From DATNPH01 sp036703315 (lineage in GTDB: Bacteria; Cyanobacteriota; Cyanobacteriia; Cyanobacteriales; Coleofasciculaceae), in assembly GCA_036703315.1 (NCBI GenBank), contig DATNPH010000081.1:1-43957 (forward strand): 43,957 nt of DNA, given 5' to 3'. This document shows, piece after piece, positions 17,072-25,941 of the stretch (position 1 is the first letter of the stretch; every line of letters begins with the position of its first letter). The translations under genes and the position numbers were made by a program. The notes under the pieces are model-generated. The model searched no databases. It worked only from the letters and a program-made list of their open reading frames with translations, and was not told the origin of the DNA.

Positions 17072-17941
17072 TTATACCGACCGAGTTTGGGAGCGACCAA
17101 TTGTTGCCCCAGTTCGCTTCAGAGCGAGAGCAAAGGCATCGGCAAGTGAAGCCTTCGTGACCATATCGGCGAGATCTACACCCAGGTAGACAATGGTTTG
17201 AGCAATCTGGGGACGAATCCCGCTGAGGATGCAATCAGCGCCCATCAAACGCGCTGCCGTTACCGTCTTGATTAAGTGCTGAGCCGTCAGCGTATCCACG
17301 GTTGGTACACCTGTAATGTCGATGATCGCCACTTCTGAACCTGTCTCAACAATTTTCTGCAACAGAGACTCCATAACCACTTGAGTACGGGCGCTATCAA
17401 GGGTGCCAATAATCGGCAGGGCTAAAATGCCGTCCCACAGTTTTACAACTGGCGTTGAAAGTTCCATCAGCTCCTCTTGCTGGCGCATAATTACTTCTTC
17501 GCGGGCTTTCTGATACACCTCGGTTGTCCAGAGTCCCAGTTCATCCAGCAGGTTGCTTGCTAACAATATTTCCTCAACTAGGGTGGCACCATCTTGTACA
17601 AGTTCAGAGCGGAGGCGGTTGAATAGGGGTTGCTTAAACGAGAATACAAAAGTTGCTGTTTCCGACGGCGTAAAGCCTTTTTGCGATCGAGTACGAGAAA
17701 CACTTCCCAACATTTCTCGCACTCGCTTCCACTCGGGTGCGCGAGTATCACTCAAGTCACCCTGCTGTACAGCATTTTTAAACAGCCCCAGGAACTCTGT
17801 ACACTCTTCTCGCAACTCCGTCTCTTTGAGCAAGCCTCTGGGGTTACCATCGAGCATTTGCTGCTCAAGCCAGTCCTCCAACAGTTGGGCTTTGTAATTC
17901 GTGAGAATCTCTGGAATTTTACTTTCGCCGCTCAAGTTCAT
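17072..17941 (-). CDS. rsbR: RsbR-type stressosome sensor (RsbRD_N + STAS)
   Basis: A 289-residue protein. Residues about 10-150 form a helical RsbRD-type sensor domain, not a globin or LOV domain. A linker helix (QEELMELSTPVVKLWDGILALPIIG) leads into a C-terminal STAS domain. Threonines in IDITGVPTVDTLTAQHL lie where RsbR proteins are phosphorylated by RsbT. GADCILSGIRPQIAQTIVYLGVDL is the second STAS block. The start at 17941 has AAGGAG 7 bases upstream. It is the first gene of the operon; no other RsbR paralogue is in the window. The input signal cannot be read from the sequence. Confidence 0.9.
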   Translation of the reverse strand: MNLSGESKIPEILTNYKAQLLEDWLEQQMLDGNPRGLLKETELREECTEFLGLFKNAVQQGDLSDTRAPEWKRVREMLGSVSRTRSQKGFTPSETATFVFSFKQPLFNRLRSELVQDGATLVEEILLASNLLDELGLWTTEVYQKAREEVIMRQQEELMELSTPVVKLWDGILALPIIGTLDSARTQVVMESLLQKIVETGSEVAIIDITGVPTVDTLTAQHLIKTVTAARLMGADCILSGIRPQIAQTIVYLGVDLADMVTKASLADAFALALKRTGATIGRSQTRSV

Positions 17942-18406
17942 TTAACGGCTCCTTCTCTTAGCCGGAATCAGGGAGTCATTTTACAGGTCAATCATTCTAG
18001 GCTATCCGGTTAACTAGCTCAGTGCAGCCATTGAACAGTGAAGTAGCTGGAGAATATCCTGGCTGCACTTCCAGAGCATCAAGGGGACGACGTTGCCTAT
18101 GACTTGAGGTAGTTCCTTAAAGGCTGATTGACCTACCTATTATAGGTACAAAGTAGACAAAATAAGTACGTGTCACAATAGCTCCCAGAGTCATGTCACA
18201 GAACCCCGCCATGCCTCCCAGTGACTTTTAGTCCTAGGACGAATGGCGGCGGGGTGTTAGTAGCCAGTCATGAGTAAATAAAACTACTCGCCTACTAACC
18301 GCTAACAACTAACCACTAACACTTGCATCCCACGTCATTTATGGTGAGATGAGCTTAATCGCTTAGAGTTAACCCGACAAGCTTTGAAATCCCCTACTTC
18401 CTCTTT
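17942..18406. other. Intergenic region upstream of rsbR
   Basis: No gene is seen. It holds the probable rsbR promoter, an imperfect CCCCGCCAT/ATGGCGGcGGGG inverted repeat around 18203-18257, and a CTAACCGCTAAC-type heptamer repeat around 18292-18320. Confidence 0.4.
18139..18144 (-). promoter_or_regulatory. Candidate -10 element of the stressosome operon
   Basis: A perfect TATAAT on the minus strand, embedded in the ACCTAT/ATAGGT palindrome. It would give a leader of nearly 200 bases to rsbR. No convincing -35 hexamer at ideal spacing was found. Confidence 0.3.
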
Positions 18407-21400
18407 TCAGAGAGGACAAGATGCTTGTTGCTGTTCTGGAATCGTAACTGTAACAGTTGTCCCAACTCCCACTTCGCTAGTTAGTGAAATTTTCCCTCCA
18501 TGCAAGTCCAGGCACTTTTTGACAACAGTTATCCCTAATCCTGTTCCAGGAATATTTCCAACATTTTCGCCTCGATGGAATGGCTCAAATAGATGACATT
18601 GGTCTGACAAAGGAATACCAATTCCCTGGTCACGGATTTGGAAAATAATCTCCTGTTTTTGGAAAGTTAATATCAAAGAAATCTCTCCACCATTAGGAGA
18701 ATATTTAATGGCGTTTGAGAGCAAATTAGTTATAATGGAACGCAGGATTTTTTCATCCACCAAAACATTTGGGCAGTTGCCTTGACTGACAAAAATAATA
18801 GTATGTTGAGGCGTGGCTTGGAGTTGGATTTCTTCTAATAACGTTCTACAGAACTTTTCCAGGTCAATGGGTTGGGGACTGAACTCTAACTTCCTAGTTT
18901 CGGCTCGATTGATAGTTAGAATATGATCGAGCAGTTGAGTCAGATGTTTAGCGGCTGAGGCAATGCGACGGAGACTTTTTCTTCTTTTCTCTTCTGGCCA
19001 TTCATGAGCGCGAGATTCTAAAGATTGGGCAGAAATTAAAATGGTGCTCAGTGGCGTGCGAAATTCATGGGAAACCATTGAGAAGAAGCGAAGTCTTAGT
19101 ATACTGAGTTCTTGCTCTCTTTCTAAGGCTCGACGAATTTCTTCAGTTCGTTTGCGCTCTGTAATGTCAATGCCAATGCCAATGAGATACTTGGCTGACT
19201 TCTCACTATCGAGGATAACGGTAGTTGACCAAGAGATGCGTCGGCGATCGCCATCCTTGGCGACCCAGTAATTTTCATGCTCCTTGGGGAATTGACCCGC
19301 TTGGAGTTCCTGAACAAGTGTTTGGACTGGCTTTACCTCCTCTGGAATTAGGAATTGCTCCCAAACATATTTACCCCTGACTTCCTCAAAGCAATACCCC
19401 GTTATTTGCTCACAAGCCCGATTGAAGCGGATAATTCTCCCTTGTTGATCGGCAACCACGATTAAGGCACCGGCTGTATCCAGAATTGCCGAGACAAAGT
19501 TGCGTTCTTCTAGCAAAGCTAGTTCTGCTCGTTTGCGAGCAGTAATGTCTTGCGACATAGACATTCCGGCATAAATTTCTCCGCGTTCGTTCCTCAACGG
19601 TAGCGTATACATTAGATACACTCGGTCATCGAACGGGATTTCACATATTGTAGGATTGCCATCAAGTGCTCCCCGATAAGCTTGCTCTTTGATTTGGCAG
19701 ACTTTTGGTGGAAAGATTTCTGCAAGGGTTTTTCCTACTAAAAATTCTTTGGAAAGACCAACTTCTGCTAATCCCTTACCTTCAGTTAGGGTATAGCGTA
19801 AATCTTTGTCAAATAAAGCAACTACACCATTCGGGAAGTTGCTAGCTAAAGTACGGTACAGCTCTTCCGTTTTTTGGCGTGCTGCCTCTGCCATTTTGCG
19901 CTCAGTGACATCCAAGGCTAACCCAGTCATGCGTATTGGTTTGCCTGTTTCGTCATAAAAGGCTTGACCTTTGCAAGCTAACCAACGAATGTTGTCATTG
20001 GGTAAGATAATGCGGAACTCGTCCTCAAAGTCCTCTCCTGCTTGGAAGGTACGTTCTATTTTCTGGAGAACGCGATCGCGATCTTCAGGGTGGATACTGG
20101 CAATAAAGTTTTCATAGCTGCCATCCAAGCTGTCAGTCTCTATTCCCAAGAATAGTTTAAAGTTGTCAGACCATGTAATTTGACCAGTCAGGATATTCCA
20201 GTCCCAGGTACCCATGTGAGCCGCTTCCAGGGCTGTGCGCAGTTGCTGTTCACTAGCTCGTAGCGCCTCCTCCCTAGCATGTATATCGGTGATGTCGGTA
20301 GCCGCACAGGTAACGCCAACAATTTCTCCAGCTTGATTGTGCAATGCCTCTACGGTTAAATCGTAGTGTCGAACGTCTCCATTGAACGTAACAAACGTTT
20401 GCTTGCGCGTTCCTACTCCCGTTGTTAGCACTCGGCGTTTGATAGCGGCTAAGCGTTGGGCGTCTTCAAGTGAAAAGATTTCTGATTCTAATTTCCCCAC
20501 AACTGCCTCAGCGTCATATCCCAGGGCGGGATTATAGATCCAGGTGTAGCGGAAGTCAGTGTCTTGAGTGAATACAACCGTTGGCGAATTTTGCAAAGCA
20601 ATCCGAAAGCGCTGATCACTGGTTCTGAGTGCCTCTTCCATCGTCTGGCGATGGGTAATGTCAGTGACAATCGAGATAAGCCCAGTTACTCGCCCTTGGT
20701 TATTCTGCTTGTAGTTCCAGTCCGCTTGGACATCAATAAGCTTGCCATCCTTAGTCAACAATTGTCCCACGTAAGGAGTTGAGGGGAGTTGGTCTTGCTC
20801 CTGCCCTGCTAAATACTCAAGTATTATGTGAAAATTAGACTCCGGGGCTAGGTCTACTATTGACTTGCCTAATAATTCTTCCTCTGCATAACCGAGCATG
20901 CTTTGATAAGCCCAATTACTAAAGATGATGATGCCAGTAGTATCAATTTCCACAATCCCGTAAGGAATAGTTTCGACCAAGGTACGATACCGCTGTTCAC
21001 TCTTTCTCAGGGCAATTTCTACCTGCCGACGCTCCACAATTTCAGTGACTAATTCGTCATTTACCTGCCTTAAATGAGCTGTGCGTTCCTCGACTGTGCT
21101 TTCTAGCTGCTCATTCGCCTTTTGCAAAGATGCTTCTGCCTGTTGGCGCAAGCAAAGCTCGTCGTAGGCATCGCTAACATCGCGAGCAATGCAATAAATC
21201 AACCCTTCCTCTAGAAACGCTACTGCCGTCCAAGACAGCCACTTGTAGGAACCATCCTTGCAGCGGTAGCGATTCTCGAATCTACTAGTGATAGAGATTC
21301 CAGCCGCCAGTTTCTCAATTTCTGCCTGGGTAGCTTCCACATCTGCCGGATGAACAAATTCGGTCAAGGGTTGGGCTTTTAATTCCTCACAGGTAAAGCC

Positions 21401-21760
21401 GAGGATTTTCTCCCAGGCTGGATTCAAATGGGTAAAGTAACCCTGGTAGTTACCAATCGCCAGCATATCCAGCGACAAGTTGAAGAAGCGATAAGCCTGA
21501 GTGTACGCTAGCTCCTCTGAAGTCGATAGGCTATGTCGGACTAAGTCTTTCTGCCGTTTTGTGCTCTTACACTGGAGGAGGTAGGAACCCAAAAATAAGA
21601 GCGCAAAGCCAAATCCACTAATAAAGGGCACTATAAGCGTCATAGTTCGGAAACAACACGCCGTTGCTGCTGACGGCGCTCTAACAACTCTTGCTCCCCG
21701 TTGTGCACCTACAGCAGAGTCATAAGCATTGAGACACAAAGCCGTCTCTAAAGCATTCAC
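18407..21760 (-). CDS. Six-PAS sensor histidine kinase
   Basis: A 1117-residue kinase. One N-terminal membrane helix (about 41-62, LIVPFISGFGFALLFLGSYL) is followed by six PAS/PAC units at roughly 95-210, 260-375, 380-500, 505-630, 635-755 and 760-885, with a coiled coil near 205-255. HisKA has the His in FSMVSHEFRTPLST; HATPase_c has ITNLLSNAIKYSPNGG, RDQGIGI and GTGLGI. There is no receiver domain, so it must pass phosphate to a separate regulator; the divergent OmpR-type gene 78 bases away is the natural partner. The start is uncertain: the ATG at 21643, just before the membrane helix, is an alternative. PAS ligands cannot be deduced. Confidence 0.85.
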   Translation of the reverse strand: MNALETALCLNAYDSAVGAQRGARVVRAPSAATACCFRTMTLIVPFISGFGFALLFLGSYLLQCKSTKRQKDLVRHSLSTSEELAYTQAYRFFNLSLDMLAIGNYQGYFTHLNPAWEKILGFTCEELKAQPLTEFVHPADVEATQAEIEKLAAGISITSRFENRYRCKDGSYKWLSWTAVAFLEEGLIYCIARDVSDAYDELCLRQQAEASLQKANEQLESTVEERTAHLRQVNDELVTEIVERRQVEIALRKSEQRYRTLVETIPYGIVEIDTTGIIIFSNWAYQSMLGYAEEELLGKSIVDLAPESNFHIILEYLAGQEQDQLPSTPYVGQLLTKDGKLIDVQADWNYKQNNQGRVTGLISIVTDITHRQTMEEALRTSDQRFRIALQNSPTVVFTQDTDFRYTWIYNPALGYDAEAVVGKLESEIFSLEDAQRLAAIKRRVLTTGVGTRKQTFVTFNGDVRHYDLTVEALHNQAGEIVGVTCAATDITDIHAREEALRASEQQLRTALEAAHMGTWDWNILTGQITWSDNFKLFLGIETDSLDGSYENFIASIHPEDRDRVLQKIERTFQAGEDFEDEFRIILPNDNIRWLACKGQAFYDETGKPIRMTGLALDVTERKMAEAARQKTEELYRTLASNFPNGVVALFDKDLRYTLTEGKGLAEVGLSKEFLVGKTLAEIFPPKVCQIKEQAYRGALDGNPTICEIPFDDRVYLMYTLPLRNERGEIYAGMSMSQDITARKRAELALLEERNFVSAILDTAGALIVVADQQGRIIRFNRACEQITGYCFEEVRGKYVWEQFLIPEEVKPVQTLVQELQAGQFPKEHENYWVAKDGDRRRISWSTTVILDSEKSAKYLIGIGIDITERKRTEEIRRALEREQELSILRLRFFSMVSHEFRTPLSTILISAQSLESRAHEWPEEKRRKSLRRIASAAKHLTQLLDHILTINRAETRKLEFSPQPIDLEKFCRTLLEEIQLQATPQHTIIFVSQGNCPNVLVDEKILRSIITNLLSNAIKYSPNGGEISLILTFQKQEIIFQIRDQGIGIPLSDQCHLFEPFHRGENVGNIPGTGLGITVVKKCLDLHGGKISLTSEVGVGTTVTVTIPEQQQASCPL

Positions 21761-21838
21761 CCAGTGCTATTATTAATGGTTACATTTTGTTTTCCAAAAA
21801 AACGTTAACTTTTATGTTATTATGCATAGTCTTATTGT

Positions 21839-22516
21839 ATGAAGATTCTTCTGGTCGAAGATGATGCGTACCTAGCTGAAGCTCTAGCCGAAGCGATCGC
21901 TGAGCAACATTATGCAGTTGACATCGTTGCGGATGGGGAAAAAGCTTGGGAGCAAATCAGAACTCTAGACTATGACTTAATTTTGTTAGATGTGATGTTG
22001 CCTAAACTAGATGGTATTCATTTATGCAAGCGGTTACGCTTTCATAGCTATCAAATGCCAATTCTGATGATAACGGCTCGTGACACTAGCACTGACAAAG
22101 TCATTGGATTAGATGCTGGGGCTGATGACTACATGGTCAAACCCGTTGATTTGCCAGAATTACTAGCTCGAATTCGAGCTTTGCTACGGCGAGGTAGTGC
22201 TTCAACGTCTCCAACTTTAGAGTGGTGCAACTTGCGTCTTGACCCAGCTACCCATGATGTTAGCTACAGTAACCGACCTTTGTATTTAACGTCCAAAGAG
22301 TATAGCCTTTTAGAGCTTCTCCTACGCAATGAACGACGGCTATTAAGTCGCCGTGTCATCTTGGAACACATTTGGTCGCTGGAGAATCCCCCGGAAGAAG
22401 AGACAATCAAGGCTCATATCAAAAGTTTACGTAAAAAACTCAGAGCAGTAAACGCACCCGAAGATTTGATAGAAACTGTTCATGGTGTAGGTTATCGCCT
22501 CAAGCAAGTTTCCTAG
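21839..22516 (+). CDS. OmpR/PhoB-family response regulator
   Basis: A 225-residue regulator. The receiver (1-120) has the acidic pair in LLVEDDAYLA, phospho-acceptor Asp in LILLDVMLP and the Lys in YMVKPVDLPEL. The winged-helix DNA-binding domain (about 130-222) has TSKEYSLLELLLRNERRLLSRRVILEHIW and ETIKAHIKSLRKKLRA, ending in ETVHGVGYRL. It is divergent from the six-PAS kinase with only 78 bases between them, so the pair probably form one two-component system and share a regulatory region. A TATTAT element lies just upstream of the ATG, implying a short leader. Confidence 0.9.
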   Translation: MKILLVEDDAYLAEALAEAIAEQHYAVDIVADGEKAWEQIRTLDYDLILLDVMLPKLDGIHLCKRLRFHSYQMPILMITARDTSTDKVIGLDAGADDYMVKPVDLPELLARIRALLRRGSASTSPTLEWCNLRLDPATHDVSYSNRPLYLTSKEYSLLELLLRNERRLLSRRVILEHIWSLENPPEEETIKAHIKSLRKKLRAVNAPEDLIETVHGVGYRLKQVS

Positions 22517-22594
22517 AGCATTGATTCTCGGACATTGCTCAATCAACAGTCGAGTGAATGTAAATTAATATAACTTTAATTTCTTATAAATATT

Positions 22595-22635
22595 GATTTT
22601 TCCCGATTTTTTCCCGATTTTTTCCCGATTTTTTT
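22595..22635. repeat. Short tandem repeat, 11-base unit
   Basis: About four copies of GATTTTTTCCC in a row, with spacing of 10, 11 and 11 bases. It lies in the 290-base spacer between the response regulator and the small zinc-ribbon gene. No function is evident. Confidence 0.8.
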
Positions 22636-22806
22636 ACCTATAAAGTGTAAGCTACAAATTACAATACAACAGTGGAAGCTTTCTGGAGGCTTAGAGAGGT
22701 AGTGAGTTAATCTCTCATTCCTAAAGATAGCTAAAGTAGATTACTAAATGAGTTGATTCTAGCAGCTCATTTAAGAAAACCGTTTTGCAAAAAATTTTAA
22801 AAGATT

Positions 22807-22959
22807 ATGAATACTTGCCCTTGCTGTTCGGAACAGCTGCTCCGTCATATTTGTCATAACAGGATTTATTGGTTTTGCTCACGATGTCGCCAAGAAATGC
22901 CTGTTTGTTTTACAGAACTTGCTGATTTCCACCAACATTTTTCAAGAAGAAAACATTAA
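22807..22959 (+). CDS. 50-residue zinc-ribbon protein
   Basis: A complete 50-codon gene that is easy to miss. It begins MNTCPCCSEQLLRHI, continues IYWFCSRCRQEMPVC and ends in a basic tail. Two CxxC pairs (C4 and C7 or C6 and C7; C24 and C27) make a zinc ribbon. Small proteins with the layout CPCC...LLRH...YWFC..C.QEMP are, as I recall, recurrent in cyanobacteria, often beside regulators. No good ribosome site is visible, but the codon-level motif is strong. It is upstream of the ComFB-type gene in the same direction. Function unknown; nucleic-acid or protein binding is possible. Confidence 0.7.
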   Translation: MNTCPCCSEQLLRHICHNRIYWFCSRCRQEMPVCFTELADFHQHFSRRKH

Positions 22960-23139
22960 ATTAGTCTTTCCAAACAACTCTTGATGACTGCTAAGCAATG
23001 CACACTATCTATCTAGATGTCAAAAATTAGTTGTGTCTTCTGCTGAACAATTCAGTTAATTATTTGGCTGTAATCAACTGAAACTGTTTTTATCATGCCT
23101 GATTGAGCTAACAAAGGGATTAGGTTAAGGGAGAAGGAA

Positions 23140-23460
23140 ATGGCTACTACACTTGTTAATCTGACCTTGCTAAAAGTGATAGGAGAGATGGAAGATATTT
23201 TAACTATTTATCCAGATCAAATCTATAAACAAATATTGAATGACCAGGATTTGCAACAAAGATTAATAGCCTATGTCTTGAACCGAATACCTAATAAATA
23301 TATAACAGTAGATGATGAAAGGGTTCCATCAATTTTGTCTGAATCTATGTCCTGCTCAAGCCTGGAAAAAATCGAGATAGAAGAGGTAATTAAAAAAGGC
23401 ATTTATCATCTCGTTAACTCAGAAAAACACTATGATCTTTTCTACAGTCTTAGTAACTAA
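23140..23460 (+). CDS. ComFB-family protein (late competence / c-di-GMP receptor family)
   Basis: A 106-residue protein. The core DQIYKQILNDQDLQQRLIAYVLNRIPNKYITVDDERVP is the ComFB pattern, in which a short helical domain ends in xAYALNRLPPxY. ComFB-type proteins in cyanobacteria have been described as cyclic-di-GMP receptors linked to motility and competence. The conserved N-terminal part seems complete; the C-terminal 40 residues are lineage-specific. GGGAGAAGGAA precedes the ATG. It stands with a zinc-ribbon gene upstream and a lone receiver downstream, suggesting a small signalling cluster, though spacing argues for separate transcripts. Confidence 0.7.
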   Translation: MATTLVNLTLLKVIGEMEDILTIYPDQIYKQILNDQDLQQRLIAYVLNRIPNKYITVDDERVPSILSESMSCSSLEKIEIEEVIKKGIYHLVNSEKHYDLFYSLSN

Positions 23461-23527
23461 AACTATTGACTAATACCATTTCAGTTGATGAATGTCACAT
23501 ACAGGTAAACGCTAATGGCTAATGGTT

Positions 23528-23563
23528 GATTGCTAATGGCTCCTATTTCAGCCATTAGCAATC
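23528..23563. repeat. Perfect 14-bp hairpin within heptamer repeat
   Basis: GATTGCTAATGGCT pairs with AGCCATTAGCAATC around an 8-base loop. Upstream are more GCTAATG units. It lies 67 bases after the ComFB gene and may end or stabilise its transcript, but lacks a T-run. Confidence 0.7.
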
Positions 23564-23629
23564 AGCAAAATCTAGGAGTTGAGTTTTGACGGATATTTAC
23601 CCAAATGGACTAACATCTATAGATAAAAA

Positions 23630-24019
23630 ATGCCAAAAATTGTTGCTATTGATGATGATTGCCTATTCCTAGAACTTCTTGTCGGATGGCTGGAAGAGAA
23701 TGGCTTTCAGGTGATTGATGCTCACAATGGTCAATTGGGCTTACAACTGATTAAGGAACAGAAGCCTGATTTGGTTATTTGTGATATTAAGATGGATGAA
23801 GTGGATGGTTATGAAGTTTTGAGGCAAGTGCGCCAAAATCCACTAACCGAAAAAATTCCTTTTATTTTTATGACAGCTTACCAATCTAATAGTGATTTTT
23901 TACTGTCTAAAGATTTAGGAGCTGATGATTATCTCCCCAAATTTGGTATATTCATGAGATTAATCAATGTAATTAAGGCTCGGCTGGGATTAGTTAACCA
24001 GGCTACGGTACCCAGTTAA
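23630..24019 (+). CDS. Stand-alone receiver (CheY-like) protein
   Basis: A 129-residue single-domain response regulator. It has the acidic pair in AIDDDCLFLELL, phospho-acceptor Asp in LVICDIKMDEVDGYEVL, the Thr in FIFMTAYQ and the Lys in DDYLPKFG. The usual KPF motif is altered to PKFG, which may change the shape of the phosphorylated surface. No output domain is attached, so it must act by protein contact or as a phosphate shuttle. Nearby kinase candidates are the six-PAS kinase and the hybrid kinases. Confidence 0.8.
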   Translation: MPKIVAIDDDCLFLELLVGWLEENGFQVIDAHNGQLGLQLIKEQKPDLVICDIKMDEVDGYEVLRQVRQNPLTEKIPFIFMTAYQSNSDFLLSKDLGADDYLPKFGIFMRLINVIKARLGLVNQATVPS

Positions 24020-24206
24020 ACGGGAAAACACGAAAACTTTAACGTACTACACATATCAATTCTTATATAAGTCCCTTGGGCACAGGTGTGTAAACCCAAC
24101 GTCGCGATCGCAATGGACGATTCCTGTAGCGGCACATCCCAGCTTGCGTTTCAAATCTTAATAGTTAACATTCTAAGTAGATAAGTGCTGCTGAAGTTAA
24201 CCTATT

Positions 24207-24947
24207 GTGTTTACGAAAATCAAAACCTGGAGTAATCTTAGCTCAAGACGTTTAACTACTCTTGAGACAGGTACCATTGTTGCCCAAGGTGTACAGATGG
24301 CATATCAGTCAGGGCAACAGTCTGTTCAAGTACTTAAAGACATTAACTGGGAAATCAAACGTGGTGATATCCAACTGTTGATGGGGCCATCTGGGTCGGG
24401 TAAAACCACTCTGCTGTCAATCTTAGCAGGACTACTGACGCCCGAAACTGGGGGAGTGTATTTACTTGGAGAAGATATTACAAAAATGTCTCGCTCCAAA
24501 TTAGCACAGTTTCGGCGGAAAAACATTGGCTTTATTTTCCAGAATTTTAACCTGTTCCCGGCGCTGACGGCAGCGGAGAATATTGAGGTTGTGCTAAATG
24601 TCAAGGGGATTGCGGGGAAAAAAGCTCGATTTGAGGCGCACGCTCTGCTAGAACAAGTTGGTTTGGGTCTTCAGGCGAATCAAAAGCCTGGTAACTTGTC
24701 GGGAGGACAGAAACAACGGGTAGCGATCGCTCGGGCTTTAGCCGGTCATCCCAAGTTAATTATGGCAGATGAGCCAACAGCTTCCTTAGACTCCCAAAGC
24801 GGACATAATGTGATTACGTTGTTACGTCAGCTAGCTAAAGAAGGGGGCTGCACAGTGCTGATCGTGACACATGACCCTCGCATTATAGATATAGCTGACC
24901 GCATCGCTTATCTGGAAGATGGAATTTTAAGAGAGAGGAGCCTTTGA
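24207..24947 (+). CDS. DevA/LolD/MacB-type ABC transporter ATPase
   Basis: A 246-residue ATPase. Walker A GPSGSGKTT at about 71-79, Q-loop FIFQNFNLFP, signature LSGGQKQR, Walker B LIMADEPTASLDS and the switch His in IVTHDPR are all intact. The sequence is of the MacB/LolD class, which in cyanobacteria includes DevA. The usual partners (a DevB-like membrane-fusion protein and DevC-like permease) are not adjacent, so it is an orphan ATPase or pairs with genes elsewhere. GTG start; an internal start at 24297 would remove part of the first strand. It is about 200 bases ahead of the cobalt/nickel transporter operon but is not one of its subunits. Confidence 0.75.
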   Translation: MFTKIKTWSNLSSRRLTTLETGTIVAQGVQMAYQSGQQSVQVLKDINWEIKRGDIQLLMGPSGSGKTTLLSILAGLLTPETGGVYLLGEDITKMSRSKLAQFRRKNIGFIFQNFNLFPALTAAENIEVVLNVKGIAGKKARFEAHALLEQVGLGLQANQKPGNLSGGQKQRVAIARALAGHPKLIMADEPTASLDSQSGHNVITLLRQLAKEGGCTVLIVTHDPRIIDIADRIAYLEDGILRERSL

Positions 24948-25148
24948 GAGTAGCGATGAAGCTAGCGCTGTAAAAGTGTAGAGAATCTATCCAAAGACAT
25001 AATAAATTAGAAAAAATCGCTACTTTCAGGGGCATACTTTAATATTTGCCTCAAATGCCCCCCCAGTGCATTGCAATTTTTAGACGAGACAGGTTTCATT
25101 AGAGGGTTACACTTCTTCAAGAATCTGGCTGTATAAGGACAATTTTTA

Positions 25149-25904
25149 ATGATGGTTGCAGTCGCACTGCCTGGTATTCCATCCTACAGCTTGCTGCGCT
25201 GGCTCATACAGCCGCAGTTAGCCATGCATATCCCAGATGGCTTCTTAAACTTCCCTGTTCTTCTTGTCACTTGGGTACTTGCTATTGGTCTAATTGCAAT
25301 TTCTTTAAAACAAGCACAGGCAGACTACCAAGAACGAGCCGTACCTCTGATGGGAGTTTGTGCGGCATTTATCTTTGCTGCTCAAATGATCAATTTCCCT
25401 ATTCCAGGCGGCACTTCCGGTCACCTATTGGGTGGAACCTTAGCAGGGGCATTATTAGGACCGTGGGCTGGTTCACTGGTTATGGTAGCGGTATTCATCG
25501 TACAAGGTGTCGTGTTTCAGGATGGTGGCTTGACGGCATTGGGAGCCAACATCTTTAACATGGGATTAGTCGGCACTTTTATAGGGTACTACCTCTACCG
25601 GACGATCCGCTTTGCTATCGGTCGCGATACCTTGCAAGGAGTAGTAGTTGGGGCGGCAGTTGCGGCTTGGACAAGCGTTATAGTAGCCTCTATTCTCTGT
25701 GCAATAGAACTAGCTGTGTCGGGAACAGTTCCTTTGACAGTGGGTTTGATGGCTATGGCATCTTGGCACGTATTGATTGGTATTGGCGAGGCGGTGATTA
25801 CAGTGGTAGCGCTCTCGTTCATTTGGCGGACTCGCCCTGATCTGTTTTTCGATCCGCCCAGTCGTAAATCTTTGTCTAGATCTAGTTCGCTCTCAGCTCG
25901 TTAA
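25149..25904 (+). CDS. cbiM: CbiM-type substrate-binding subunit of Co/Ni ECF transporter
   Basis: A 251-residue membrane protein. The CbiM core begins MHIPDGFLNFPVLL at residue 26; the free Met-His amino end is a metal ligand in this family. INFPIPGGTSGHLLGGTLAGALLGPWA and FQDGGLTALGANIFNMG are the other CbiM/NikM signatures. The frame extends upstream to an ATG at 25149 with a good AAGGA site, while the Met at 25224 has none. The 25-residue extension is hydrophobic and ends QLA-MH, so it reads as a cleavable leader that would expose MH after processing. First gene of cbiMNQO. No cobalamin riboswitch was recognised upstream, so cobalt versus nickel is open. Confidence 0.85.
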   Translation: MMVAVALPGIPSYSLLRWLIQPQLAMHIPDGFLNFPVLLVTWVLAIGLIAISLKQAQADYQERAVPLMGVCAAFIFAAQMINFPIPGGTSGHLLGGTLAGALLGPWAGSLVMVAVFIVQGVVFQDGGLTALGANIFNMGLVGTFIGYYLYRTIRFAIGRDTLQGVVVGAAVAAWTSVIVASILCAIELAVSGTVPLTVGLMAMASWHVLIGIGEAVITVVALSFIWRTRPDLFFDPPSRKSLSRSSSLSAR

Positions 25905-25941
25905 AGAATGTGCGTCAAATTTAGATAAAGAGTAAACGTTT

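Noticed and set aside
22595..22635. CRISPR-like spacing of repeats
   Set aside because: Units are 11 bases and contiguous, without spacers; it is a simple tandem repeat.
24948..25148. Cobalamin or NiCo riboswitch before cbiM
   Set aside because: I could not find the B12 box or a NiCo-type junction; a covariance-model search would be decisive.
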